A stretch of DNA of 32,422 bases from Gammaproteobacteria bacterium. Its GTDB lineage: Bacteria > Pseudomonadota > Gammaproteobacteria > SZUA-229. The stretch's first letter is position 1, and each line of letters starts with the position of its first letter. A program made the position numbers and the translations under genes. Positions 10,397 to 18,492 of this stretch are shown here, in pieces. The DNA is taken from the NCBI GenBank assembly GCA_029881795.1, contig JAOULX010000020.1:1-32422 (forward strand), given 5' to 3'. A model generated the notes under the pieces. The model ran no database searches. It saw nothing but the letters and a program-made list of their open reading frames with translations, and was not told where the DNA came from.

Positions 10397-12076
10397 ATGC
10401 TTACTCATATTTTTATTCGCAATTTTGCCATTATCGATGAACTCGATCTGGATTTAAAAAACGGCATGACAACGCTCACCGGTGAAACCGGTGCCGGAAA
10501 ATCTATTTTACTCGACGCACTGGGCTTAATACTGGGTGACCGTGCTGACAGCAATAATGTCAAACACGGCTGCGACAAAGCCGATATCAGTGCCAGCTTC
10601 GATATAACAGCGCTGCCAGAATTACAGCACTGGCTGACAGAAAACGATTTGGATGACGATCTCAGTGAATGCATTATTCGCCGGGTTGTTAGCAAAGACG
10701 GTCGCTCAAAAGCCTACATCAATGGCAGCACTGCCAGCTTGCAACAAATTCGTCAGGCCGGTGAAATGCTGATAGATATACACGGCCAGCACGAGCACCA
10801 GTCACTGATGCGACGGGATATTCAAAGACGATTACTGGATGATTTCGCCTCGCATAACGAGCTGCTCGGTCAGGTTCGTGAGGCCTATCAAGTCTGGTTT
10901 GAGACTGAAAACAAACTGACTGAGCTACAATCAAAATCAAAAGACCGTAATGAACGTGTTGCCCTGTTAAAGTACCAGGTTGAAGAACTGGAGCTGCTTG
11001 AGCCGCAAGAAAACGAATATGATGCACTGGTCACTGAACACAATCAGTTAGCCAATATCGACAAACACACAGCGACCTGCGCCGACATAAGTGACACGCT
11101 TTATGACAGCGAAAACAGTCTTTATTCTGTTATCAGTCAGAAATTAAAAGCTGTCGCAGCGCTTAATTCAGCACACCCTGATCTGCTTGCTGCAACCGAG
11201 CTATTAACGGACGCGCAAACCCAGATCAGTGAGGCGGCCAGACTGGCAAAAAACTATCTGGATAATCTGGACAATGATCCGCAAAAACTTAACGAAATAG
11301 AATTACGACTCAACAAAATACATGAACAAGCCAGAAAGCACCACATTGAACCGGATCAGCTTTATGCAACGTTCAGCCAACTCAGTGAAGAACTTGAGCA
11401 GCTGAGCAATGCTGATGAGTCATTGCTTACATTAAATGCCGAGCGAGACCGGCTGAAACAAAACTACCTGAAACTTGCAAAAGAATTAAGTACGAATCGG
11501 TTAAAAGCTGCAAAAAAACTCGGCGCAGAAATCAGCAACGCCATGCAGACCCTGAATATGAGCGGTGGTGTTTTTAATATCCACATCAGCCAGCATGAAC
11601 CACTGAAATGCTCTGCCGAAGGCTACGACAGTATCGACTTTTTGGTCAGCGCAAACCCGGGACAGCCCGAAAAACTGCTGGCTAAAGTCGCATCCGGTGG
11701 CGAGCTGGCCAGAATCAGCCTGGCAATACAAATGATTACCGCAAACCAGACACATATACCAACGCTTATCTTCGATGAAGTAGATTCCGGTGTTGGCGGC
11801 GCTACAGCAGAAATTGTGGGACAACATTTACGCACAATCGGCAAACAGTGTCAGGTTTTATGTGTCACGCATCTGCCTCAGGTTGCGGCTCAGGCCCATC
11901 ATCATTTACTGGTAAACAAAACCAGTACGGCAACCAGCACGCATACCACAATTAAGATACTCGATGACACTGACAAGCAGCAAGAGATTGCCCGTATGTT
12001 AGGTGGTGTTGATATTACCAGACAGACGCTGGATCATGCCCAGCAAATGATTGAGAATGCCGCTGCTAACGGCTGA
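10397..12076 (+). CDS. recN: DNA repair protein RecN
   Basis: SMC-like ATPase that acts early in double-strand-break repair, probably bridging DNA ends. The 559-aa product shows Walker A GETGAGKS at 29-36, a long coiled-coil middle (about 155-370), the ABC signature ASGGELARISLAIQ near 430 and Walker B TLIFDEVDSGVGG near 455, followed by LCVTHLPQVAAQAHHH, the D-loop/His switch. It directly follows nadK. No LexA operator is visible in front of it, but it has no intergenic space of its own. The downstream junction with the convergent GGDEF-like gene has only a weak GCCAT/ATGGC stem and no clear terminator. Confidence 0.97.
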   Translation: MLTHIFIRNFAIIDELDLDLKNGMTTLTGETGAGKSILLDALGLILGDRADSNNVKHGCDKADISASFDITALPELQHWLTENDLDDDLSECIIRRVVSKDGRSKAYINGSTASLQQIRQAGEMLIDIHGQHEHQSLMRRDIQRRLLDDFASHNELLGQVREAYQVWFETENKLTELQSKSKDRNERVALLKYQVEELELLEPQENEYDALVTEHNQLANIDKHTATCADISDTLYDSENSLYSVISQKLKAVAALNSAHPDLLAATELLTDAQTQISEAARLAKNYLDNLDNDPQKLNEIELRLNKIHEQARKHHIEPDQLYATFSQLSEELEQLSNADESLLTLNAERDRLKQNYLKLAKELSTNRLKAAKKLGAEISNAMQTLNMSGGVFNIHISQHEPLKCSAEGYDSIDFLVSANPGQPEKLLAKVASGGELARISLAIQMITANQTHIPTLIFDEVDSGVGGATAEIVGQHLRTIGKQCQVLCVTHLPQVAAQAHHHLLVNKTSTATSTHTTIKILDDTDKQQEIARMLGGVDITRQTLDHAQQMIENAAANG

Positions 12077-12131
12077 TAAATCATCGTATTTATAGCTACC
12101 ACGCCATATAAACGAATGGCATAACGATTAC

Positions 12132-13715
12132 TTAAAGCTTTACTTTAACTGAATTTTTGCCCGACTGTTTTGCCACATACAGCGCCATGCTGGCGCGCTG
12201 AGTCAGAGACGCAATGTCTTCATCGGCATCAGAGGCTGCAGCCAGGCCAATACTGACCGTCACGGTTATTTTTCCGACTGCTGTTTTACTCGGCGTTCTT
12301 GCAATTAATTCACGAATTCTGTCTGCCTGTTTTTTTGCATCCAGCAGATCTGTATCGTTTAATAAAACAATGTAACTGTTACTACTGTAATGCCCGACAA
12401 TATCGTTATCACGAGTCGACATCAGGATTAATTTTGAAATGCTCTGGTAAACTGCCTGACTGATTTCAAGACTGAAACGCTCATCCAGCTTTGAAAAATT
12501 ATCAATTTCAAGAATCATCAGTGAAGCATTTCTCGGCTGATTCAGACTGCCTATTTGTTTGGCAGAGTTTTGCATAAAGCGTTCTTTGGTCATCAATGTA
12601 GACGGCTTGCTGTTACCCTGAAGTTTTTTAAAATCTTCATATAACCGAGCATTGCGCAATGACACCATGCTATGAAACAAAATACTGGAGGACAGTTTAC
12701 AGGAGTATGTGTCAAATTCAGCAGTGTCTCTGATTACAGTGACAACACCGATAAATTTTTCATTCGATATAAGAGGCAGAACAAGCCGGTAGTAATATTC
12801 TTTGTGATGGCTATGTTCTTCGTAAATAAACGTATTAGTAACCGGCTGTCGCCTTTCAGCTAATGTACGTATCAGCTCATTGTTCCAGTTAAGTACCTCA
12901 GGCGTCAGGATATCCTCGTCACCAAACGACTGTTTCTGCATTAAATCGCGCCCGTTCAGCAGCCCTACAGCTGCTGCTTTATATGGAATCGCCTGCATTA
13001 ATGCCTGCAGCATTTTTTGAAAAACGATATCCACATCATGAATTGAATTAAGACTCTTGCTCAGGCTTTCTAATACCTGAGGCCAGTCATGATCCAGATT
13101 ATTCTGATGTGTATCGGCGAACAAGCGCTCGGCTTCTTCGTCATAAACCATATTTGAAAGATCGCCGCTTAACATATCCTCTGGTAAGTTATCGCGGGCA
13201 TGGGTATCACGATGAAGCCGTGAAAAAATACCCATCATGATACCGCTCAATAGTAATACAGAAACAACGATAATATTCTGAAGCGAAATCTGTGCATTAA
13301 TCAATGCAAATGTCAGCGATAAAACCAGCAAAACTGTTACCACGGACTGCAATAGCGGATTAATTCTAGGCGCACTGGTCAGCCATATAGCGATCAGCAT
13401 CATTGCAGCGCTAGCATGCATATGTATATCAGGGGCTTTTGAAACCATTAAAAGTGCCAAAGCACTTGTTGCAATCGCCGAGATACCGATCGGCATAATC
13501 GTTAATAATTTCGAATGAAGACTCATGGTCCAGGTTACCAGACACATGAAAGATGCCAGCACAATTAAAATATTGGGTAACGATAAAGCGACTGTGCCGG
13601 TAATAATAAAATCGACAAGAGGCAGACTTGCGAGAATAAATAATGGCGCTAGAAAATAAAACCGGGATAGTATATCAGCCAGTTTGTTTTCCGGATTTAT
13701 ATAATCTCTGTTCAT
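12132..13715 (-). CDS. Membrane GAF protein with degenerate GGDEF domain
   Basis: Likely a sensory or scaffold protein. The 527-aa product has about six predicted transmembrane helices (residues 18-165), a GAF-like cytoplasmic domain (about 215-355) and a C-terminal GGDEF fold (about 375-527). The fold is shown by LMILEIDNFSKLDERF, ITVTVSIGLAAAS and ASMALYVAKQSGKNSV. The signature GGDEF position is SSNSY (444-448) and no RxxD inhibitory site precedes it, so diguanylate cyclase activity is very unlikely; GTP or c-di-GMP binding without catalysis is possible. The N-terminal helices resemble MASE-type sensors only in general shape. It is convergent with recN and transcribed away from the VOC gene. 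A sigma-70-like promoter ends 11 bases before the ATG, and no Shine-Dalgarno is visible. Confidence 0.88.
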   Translation of the reverse strand: MNRDYINPENKLADILSRFYFLAPLFILASLPLVDFIITGTVALSLPNILIVLASFMCLVTWTMSLHSKLLTIMPIGISAIATSALALLMVSKAPDIHMHASAAMMLIAIWLTSAPRINPLLQSVVTVLLVLSLTFALINAQISLQNIIVVSVLLLSGIMMGIFSRLHRDTHARDNLPEDMLSGDLSNMVYDEEAERLFADTHQNNLDHDWPQVLESLSKSLNSIHDVDIVFQKMLQALMQAIPYKAAAVGLLNGRDLMQKQSFGDEDILTPEVLNWNNELIRTLAERRQPVTNTFIYEEHSHHKEYYYRLVLPLISNEKFIGVVTVIRDTAEFDTYSCKLSSSILFHSMVSLRNARLYEDFKKLQGNSKPSTLMTKERFMQNSAKQIGSLNQPRNASLMILEIDNFSKLDERFSLEISQAVYQSISKLILMSTRDNDIVGHYSSNSYIVLLNDTDLLDAKKQADRIRELIARTPSKTAVGKITVTVSIGLAAASDADEDIASLTQRASMALYVAKQSGKNSVKVKL

Positions 13716-13726
13716 GAATGAGCAGT

Positions 13727-13756
13727 ATTAAACACTGAAAAATCCATCTTTGTCAT
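13727..13756 (-). promoter_or_regulatory. Probable sigma-70 promoter of the degenerate GGDEF gene
   Basis: On the minus strand, ATGACA (5/6 match to TTGACA), an 18-base spacer and TTTAAT (5/6 match to TATAAT). The -10 box ends 11 bases before the ATG at 13715, so the predicted leader is only about 4-5 bases. Confidence 0.5.
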
Positions 13757-13934
13757 CTTCTGATGACTCCATGTTTTTATATTCACAATGCACCCAAGTG
13801 GTTGGTATAGTCATAGTGAGTATAAGTGAGTTTTATTTTTGTAGAATCAAATCGAGTGGGATTCCCGATAAAATATCTCTTAATACCGATAATAAGTCTT
13901 ATTTATTAAAAATACCACCAGTGCTGTGCTGACG

Positions 13935-14303
13935 CTATTTTTTTTCTAATTCGCCTATCGTTATTTTATGACCGTCTGGATCATAGAAACTGCACTGCAA
14001 AAGACCGTAAGCGGTTTTAGCAAGCACTGAAACCTGAAAATTCTTCGCTTTCATATACTGATGAAAGTCACTTATATTATCTGTGTAAAAATACAGCTCG
14101 ATGCTTGGTTCGGCAGACACTTCGATGCCAGCTTGCTGTTCCAGCATTAAAAAAATGTTATCCGATGTGATATATGCCCATTCAGTCTCAGACTCACCTT
14201 TGCGGCTTCTGATTTCAATAAACTGAAGACTGTCTTTATAGAATTTGAGACTGCGATCGACTGATCGGCATTTAAGAATAGGAACTAAACCGGTAAGACT
14301 CAT
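13935..14303 (-). CDS. VOC (glyoxalase/bleomycin-resistance) family protein
   Basis: A 122-aa single-module vicinal-oxygen-chelate fold: LVPILKCRSVDRSLKFYKDSLQF at the N-terminus (first beta-alpha-beta unit) and FYDPDGHKITIGE at the C-terminus, the usual DPDGH..E ending with a metal-type glutamate. SIELYFY in the middle supplies the other typical acidic position. The substrate cannot be told. Members include glyoxalase I, fosfomycin/bleomycin-resistance proteins and dioxygenases. It starts 23 bases after fabH and probably shares its transcript. In many relatives fabD-fabG-acpP follow fabH, so this gene marks a break in that order. Confidence 0.85.
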   Translation of the reverse strand: MSLTGLVPILKCRSVDRSLKFYKDSLQFIEIRSRKGESETEWAYITSDNIFLMLEQQAGIEVSAEPSIELYFYTDNISDFHQYMKAKNFQVSVLAKTAYGLLQCSFYDPDGHKITIGELEKK

Positions 14304-14326
14304 AATGTTTGCTTACCGGCCGAATA

Positions 14327-15295
14327 TTAAAACTTGACCAGTGCAGAACCCCAGGTAAAACCACCACCAAAGGCTTCAAGCAACAGCGTTTCACCACGCT
14401 GGATACGGCCATCACGAACAGCGGTATCCAAGGCAAGCGGAACAGAAGCCGCTGATGTATTACCGTGTTTATTCACGGTCAAAACCACATTATCCATCGA
14501 CATTTTAAGTTTTTTAGCCGTTGCATTGATGATCCGGGTATTCGCCTGATGCGGTACCAGCCAGTCAATATCAGATTTTTTCATGTTATTAAATGCGAGA
14601 GTTTCATCAACGATACGGCCTAATGTATTGACCGCCATCTTGAAAACTTCGTTACCTTTCATACGAATATGCGCATCAAGCTCAGACAGCTTATCAACAC
14701 CGTTAGAAACCCCAGATGGCACAGTAAGCAGACTTTCGTACTGTCCATCGGCGTGAATGTGGGTCGATAAAATCCCTGGCTCTTCACTGGCCTCAAGAAT
14801 GACCGCACCGGCGCCATCACCAAACAGAATACAGGTGCCCCGGTCAGTCCAGTCGACAATACGTGACAAGGTTTCAGCGCCGACCACTAGCACGCATTTG
14901 TTGCTGCCAGATTTAATAAATTTATCAGCTACGGTTAATGCATATACAAAGCCTGTGCAAACGGCCTGTACATCAAATGCAGGTGAACCATGGTTTTGTA
15001 AACGCTGTTGCAACAGACAGGCTGTACTTGGAAAGATTCTGTCCGGCGTAGTGGTTGCAACGATAATTAAATCGATATCGTCTGCTGTTTTACCCGCCAT
15101 TTCCATCGCATTTCGAGCGGCTTTTTCTGCAAGGTCAACGGTAAACTCGTCATCTGCGGCTATATGTCGCTGCTCGATACCGGTTCTTTCGCGAATCCAC
15201 TGATCAGTAGTTTCAACGATTTTTTCCATATCCGCATTTGTTACAATATTTTCTGGTAAATAACTGCCAGTGCCGCTGATTCGAGAGTATGTCAA
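14327..15295 (-). CDS. fabH: Beta-ketoacyl-ACP synthase III (FabH)
   Basis: Condenses acetyl-CoA with malonyl-ACP to start type II fatty acid synthesis. The 322-aa product has the thiolase-fold catalytic triad C113 (AVCTGF), H249 (VPHQAN) and N279 ([12 protein letters not shown]), plus [13 protein letters not shown] at the end. The start codon is TTG, preceded by AGGT overlapping the plsX stop; its position agrees with the N-terminus of E. coli FabH (GTGSYLPE near residue 8). It begins five bases after plsX, indicating coupling. The next gene is a VOC protein rather than fabD. Confidence 0.97.
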   Translation of the reverse strand: MTYSRISGTGSYLPENIVTNADMEKIVETTDQWIRERTGIEQRHIAADDEFTVDLAEKAARNAMEMAGKTADDIDLIIVATTTPDRIFPSTACLLQQRLQNHGSPAFDVQAVCTGFVYALTVADKFIKSGSNKCVLVVGAETLSRIVDWTDRGTCILFGDGAGAVILEASEEPGILSTHIHADGQYESLLTVPSGVSNGVDKLSELDAHIRMKGNEVFKMAVNTLGRIVDETLAFNNMKKSDIDWLVPHQANTRIINATAKKLKMSMDNVVLTVNKHGNTSAASVPLALDTAVRDGRIQRGETLLLEAFGGGFTWGSALVKF

Positions 15296-15300
15296 AATCG

Positions 15301-16320
15301 TTACCTATCTAAAATATGTTCTAATTGCTTATCAATCCGCTGCGTCAGGTTTTCTTCGACCTGATGCACCGCTGTTTCAATGGCTTTAGAAAAAGCAAAA
15401 ACATCTGCTCCGCCGTGACTTTTGATAACAATACCACGTAAACCCAGTAAACTGGCACCATTATATACCCGCGGGTCAATTCTGGCTTTAAGCGCCTTTA
15501 ATACCGGCAATGCAATCAATGCTGCCAGTTTGTTATACCAGTTACGTTTAAATTCGTCCTTCATAAACTGGGTGATCATCTTTGCCACGCCTTCGGCAGT
15601 CTTTAATGAGACATTACCAACAAAACCATCACAGACCACTACATCAATCGATGACTGGTAAATATCATCACCTTCAACGTAACCAACGTAATTAATATCC
15701 TTAACCGCCGACAACACTTCATCGGCTTCTTTAACCTGAGTATTACCTTTTAATGCTTCAGAACCGACATTTAACAGACCGACTTTCGGAGCCGGATTAT
15801 TATCCATCGCCTGCGCCAGTACCGAACCCATAACCGCAAACTGCATTAAATGCTGTGCACTGCAATCAACGTTTGCACCCAGATCGAGCATATGAGTATG
15901 ACCGTTTGATGATGGCAGGGTCGAGATAATAGCTGGCCGGTCGATGCCTTTTAATGTTTTAAGCACGAACTTGGCAGTAGCCATTAAAGCCCCTGTATTA
16001 CCAGCACTGACCACTGCATCGGCCTTTTTATCATGCAACAGATTAATCGCGACGCGCATTGAAGAATCTTTTTTCTTGCGCAGAGCCATCGACGGCGCAT
16101 CATGCATTTCCACTTTTTCAGAAGCATGATGAATAGTCAGGCGATCACTTACTGAGCGGTCCAGGGAAGTTATATAGGTTTCAAGAAGCTGTTGATCACC
16201 AACAAGAATAATCTTTAAGGATTTATTTGTTTTCAGGACTTTAACAGCGGCGGGAATGACGACATCCGGGCCGAAATCACCACCCATTGCGTCTATTGCG
16301 ATAATCGGTTTATCCGACAT
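15301..16320 (-). CDS. plsX: Phosphate acyltransferase PlsX
   Basis: Converts acyl-ACP to acyl-phosphate for glycerol-3-phosphate acylation by PlsY at the membrane. The 339-aa product begins with [19 protein letters not shown] and carries the conserved [19 protein letters not shown] and [17 protein letters not shown] blocks. The ATG follows the rpmF terminator T-run by about 14 bases with only GGAAAAA as ribosome site. Expression therefore depends on read-through of that terminator or on an unseen promoter. It is the third gene of the canonical yceD-rpmF-plsX-fabH order. Confidence 0.97.
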   Translation of the reverse strand: MSDKPIIAIDAMGGDFGPDVVIPAAVKVLKTNKSLKIILVGDQQLLETYITSLDRSVSDRLTIHHASEKVEMHDAPSMALRKKKDSSMRVAINLLHDKKADAVVSAGNTGALMATAKFVLKTLKGIDRPAIISTLPSSNGHTHMLDLGANVDCSAQHLMQFAVMGSVLAQAMDNNPAPKVGLLNVGSEALKGNTQVKEADEVLSAVKDINYVGYVEGDDIYQSSIDVVVCDGFVGNVSLKTAEGVAKMITQFMKDEFKRNWYNKLAALIALPVLKALKARIDPRVYNGASLLGLRGIVIKSHGGADVFAFSKAIETAVHQVEENLTQRIDKQLEHILDR

Positions 16321-16335
16321 AAATTTTTTCCATAA

Positions 16336-16363
16336 AAAAACGCGGGCCTAAGCCCGCGTTTTT
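16336..16363 (-). terminator. Rho-independent terminator between rpmF and plsX
   Basis: A 12-bp perfect stem (AAAAACGCGGGC / GCCCGCGTTTTT) has a 4-base loop and, on the minus strand, a T7 run just after it. It lies 10 bases after the rpmF stop and 15 before the plsX ATG. It probably lets most transcripts stop after L32 and passes a fraction on to plsX-fabH. Confidence 0.85.
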
Positions 16364-16373
16364 AACGTGTGAA

Positions 16374-16565
16374 TTACTCTTCGCTGGCTTCAGCTTTCTT
16401 TTCAATTACCTGTTTACCACGGTAAAAACCATCAGCACTAACGTGATGACGTAAATGCGTTTCACCAGTAGTAGGCTCAATTGAAACCGTCTTACCAGTA
16501 AGTGAATCATGAGAACGACGCATACCGCGTCTTGAACGAGTAACTCGACTCTTTTGAACAGCCAT
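16374..16565 (-). CDS. rpmF: 50S ribosomal protein L32
   Basis: A 63-aa basic ribosomal protein starting [20 protein letters not shown], with the [17 protein letters not shown] core. It has no cysteines, so it is the zinc-independent (C-minus) form. AGGAG lies nine bases before the ATG. It sits between yceD and plsX as in E. coli and is followed by a strong terminator. The C-terminal EKKAEASEE tail is slightly longer and more acidic than in E. coli. Confidence 0.97.
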   Translation of the reverse strand: MAVQKSRVTRSRRGMRRSHDSLTGKTVSIEPTTGETHLRHHVSADGFYRGKQVIEKKAEASEE

Positions 16566-16629
16566 TATATGACTCCTGATTAAATAATCTAAAATTTACG
16601 TTAACTGTGAAAACTATCGTTTTAAATTT

Positions 16630-17142
16630 TCACAACAAATCTTTTAATACCGCAAAAGGATTGGGCTTTTTAACCGCCTCTTCCTGCTGATGCTCTGCCG
16701 GCACTGCTTCAAATTCCTTTACATAATCAGAACAGTCTGAATCATGTGTCGCAATTATAGGCACTGCCAGTATTAATTCATCTTCAATAACATCCGGTAA
16801 GTAATGACGACCTTCAGTCATTAAGGCCTCATACTGCTCCGGCAGTCTGCCAATCTGAGACTCATTGTCGACCAATGCCAGCAAAAACTCAGTATTTAAT
16901 GACACCGTTGTTGAATCCAGACAACGCTGACACTGCATCTCTACATCAACCGACACAATGCCTTTAATAAAGCGAATTCTGCCGTCTCGACCAAATTCAA
17001 GTTCAGCCTTAACCTCACCACCATCAGCCGCCAGCATCGTTAATAAACGCGGCATTTTAGCAACAGGCCAGTAACCCGACATTGTTGCTGATTTATCAGC
17101 TAGCTGATACAAGTCACAATATTCTGGTAAGCGGCTTTGCAT
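16630..17142 (-). CDS. yceD: YceD family protein (DUF177), 23S rRNA accumulation protein
   Basis: YceD homologues are needed for normal 23S rRNA accumulation and are almost always placed before rpmF. The 170-aa product shows the family motif CQRCLDS (about 99-105), the VEDEL/VIEDELILAVPIIATHDSDCSD block and the C-terminal KPNPFAVLKDLL ending that matches E. coli YceD. The start at 17142 gives an N-terminus of the family length. No Shine-Dalgarno precedes it, and a near-consensus promoter ends nine bases upstream, so the message is probably close to leaderless. It is divergent from yceF (maf), as in E. coli. Confidence 0.93.
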   Translation of the reverse strand: MQSRLPEYCDLYQLADKSATMSGYWPVAKMPRLLTMLAADGGEVKAELEFGRDGRIRFIKGIVSVDVEMQCQRCLDSTTVSLNTEFLLALVDNESQIGRLPEQYEALMTEGRHYLPDVIEDELILAVPIIATHDSDCSDYVKEFEAVPAEHQQEEAVKKPNPFAVLKDLL

Positions 17143-17151
17143 AAGCAGACA

Positions 17152-17180
17152 ATAATATAATTATTAGAGCCTTCTGTCAA
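17152..17180 (-). promoter_or_regulatory. Near-consensus sigma-70 promoter of yceD-rpmF(-plsX-fabH)
   Basis: On the minus strand, TTGACA, an exact 17-base spacer and TATTAT. This is the best promoter seen in the window. Transcription should begin about 7 bases after the -10 box, around 17145, leaving only about three bases before the yceD ATG. Confidence 0.8.
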
Positions 17181-17291
17181 AGAAAAACGTTAATATTCAA
17201 TAGCTTCCACCGGATAAAACAAATCTCACTATAAAGATAATGTCAATTAGCGTAATATCGTCTAACTATCAGAAAAATAGGAGGTTTTTGA

Positions 17292-17325
17292 CGCTGATCA
17301 GGGTGTTATTTCTGGCAGATCAGCG
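17292..17325. promoter_or_regulatory. Inverted CGCTGATC sites between yceD and yceF
   Basis: CGCTGATC (17292-17299) and its reverse complement GATCAGCG (17318-17325) are separated by 18 bases in the divergent spacer. Extending each half gives CGCTGATC(A/T)G on both sides. A TTGCGA-N17-ATTAAT promoter guess for yceF (17329-17357) lies just downstream, so this could be an operator or a weak hairpin. Both readings are inference. Confidence 0.35.
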
Positions 17326-17372
17326 GTTTTGCGATAACTTCTTACAATTTAATTAATATTTGAGTGATTTTT

Positions 17373-17948
17373 ATGCAATTAATTCTCGGCTCCTCCAGCC
17401 CTTTTAGAAAACAATTATTACAACAACTGGATCTTGATTTTATCACCGATAGCCCTGACATCGACGAGAGCCCATTACAAAACGAAAGCGTCGAAGAGAT
17501 GGTATTGCGCTTGTCGATTGAAAAAGCCCGTGAAATTGCAAAAAGACATAGCGACAGCCTGGTTATAGGCTCAGACCAGAGCGCCCTGCTCAATGGCAAA
17601 GTCCTGCATAAACCCGGCAATCACGAGACTGCTGTGAGCCAGCTAAAAGACGCATCCGGCCAGACCGTGGTGTTTCAGACCGGACTTTGCCTTTTTAATA
17701 CCAATAGCAACACCTATCAGAGCAAACTGGTGCCTTATAGTGTTACCTTCAGGACCTTAACCGATGCTATGATCGAGAATTATCTGCTCAAAGAAAAGCC
17801 GTATAACTGCGCTGGCAGTTTTAAATCTGAGGGCCTGGGCATTGCCCTGTTTGAAAAAATGCAGGGCACGGATCCTTCAGCACTGATTGGTTTGCCTTTA
17901 ATAGAATTAGTCAATATGCTTGAACAAGAGTCGTTCTCAGTGTTATAG
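17373..17948 (+). CDS. yceF: Maf-like nucleotide pyrophosphatase, YceF type (m7GTP)
   Basis: Hydrolyses modified nucleoside triphosphates such as 7-methyl-GTP to the monophosphate, cleansing the pool. The 191-aa product has the Maf entry motif SSSPFRKQLL (7-16), the IDESPLQNE segment, the GSDQSALLNGKV loop and CAGSFKSEGLGIALFEKMQGTDPSALIGLPL. The CAGSFKSEG version, rather than the dTTP/UTP-type sequence, matches the E. coli YceF subfamily. The ATG at 17373 is preferred to a GTG three codons earlier because MQLILGSSSP matches family starts. It is divergent from yceD as in E. coli and heads a three-gene plus-strand run. Confidence 0.93.
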   Translation: MQLILGSSSPFRKQLLQQLDLDFITDSPDIDESPLQNESVEEMVLRLSIEKAREIAKRHSDSLVIGSDQSALLNGKVLHKPGNHETAVSQLKDASGQTVVFQTGLCLFNTNSNTYQSKLVPYSVTFRTLTDAMIENYLLKEKPYNCAGSFKSEGLGIALFEKMQGTDPSALIGLPLIELVNMLEQESFSVL

Positions 17949-17982
17949 ATCACCGAACAACAACAAAACGAAAATACAAATT

Positions 17983-18492
17983 ATGGACAACAATAACAAA
18001 CACCCACTGTGGGAAAATATTTTCCGCCGCAAGGATGACAGGATTACCGAAATCTGTCGCTTGTGGTCTTCAACACCACTCTTTAAACGGATCCCTCAGT
18101 TATATATCCGCAGACTGGTTAAAAACATGCACCCGCGCTTTTATAAAACCAATGAAAGCATTTTTACTACCGGAGATATCGGTGCCGGCGCTGCCATCAT
18201 CAAATCCGGTGAAATCAATATCATGGCGGGAAATAATGTTCTGGCAAATCTTAAAGCCGGTGATTTTTTTGGTGAAGTGTCACTGGTAGTTGATGAACCC
18301 AGAACAGCTGATGCCATAGCCAGTACCGACTGTGAACTGATTTTTTTTCTGCGCACAGATCTTGAAGAATGGGTTCACAGCTCACCCAAACAAGGTGCTC
18401 AATTAATGGCAAATATCTCGCGTGTACTGGCTGGCAGACTGCGTCATGCCAATGATATGCTGACCGAAAAAAACAACTCCTCCTCGCTATGA
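17983..18492 (+). CDS. Stand-alone cyclic-nucleotide-binding domain protein
   Basis: A 169-aa soluble protein with one cNMP-binding beta-barrel (about 50-135). The phosphate-binding cassette is intact: FGEVS at 96-100 and PRTAD at 106-110, with E98 and R107 in the positions that contact cyclic nucleotide ribose and phosphate. A short C-terminal helix follows (to 160), but there is no helix-turn-helix, so it is not a CRP-type regulator. The ATG at 17983 avoids overlap with yceF; a TTG at 17920 is less likely. Its stop overlaps the next ATG (ATGA), coupling it to the PerM-like membrane protein. It may regulate that protein in trans; this is inference. Confidence 0.85.
   Translation: MDNNNKHPLWENIFRRKDDRITEICRLWSSTPLFKRIPQLYIRRLVKNMHPRFYKTNESIFTTGDIGAGAAIIKSGEINIMAGNNVLANLKAGDFFGEVSLVVDEPRTADAIASTDCELIFFLRTDLEEWVHSSPKQGAQLMANISRVLAGRLRHANDMLTEKNNSSSL

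Noticed and set aside
12077-12131. Terminator between recN and the convergent GGDEF-like gene
   Set aside because: Only a 5-bp stem (GCCAT/ATGGC) without a T-tract is present, too weak to call.
13750-13932. 60-codon open frame on the plus strand between the GGDEF-like and VOC genes
   Set aside because: No family resemblance or Shine-Dalgarno; it covers the promoter of the opposite-strand gene.
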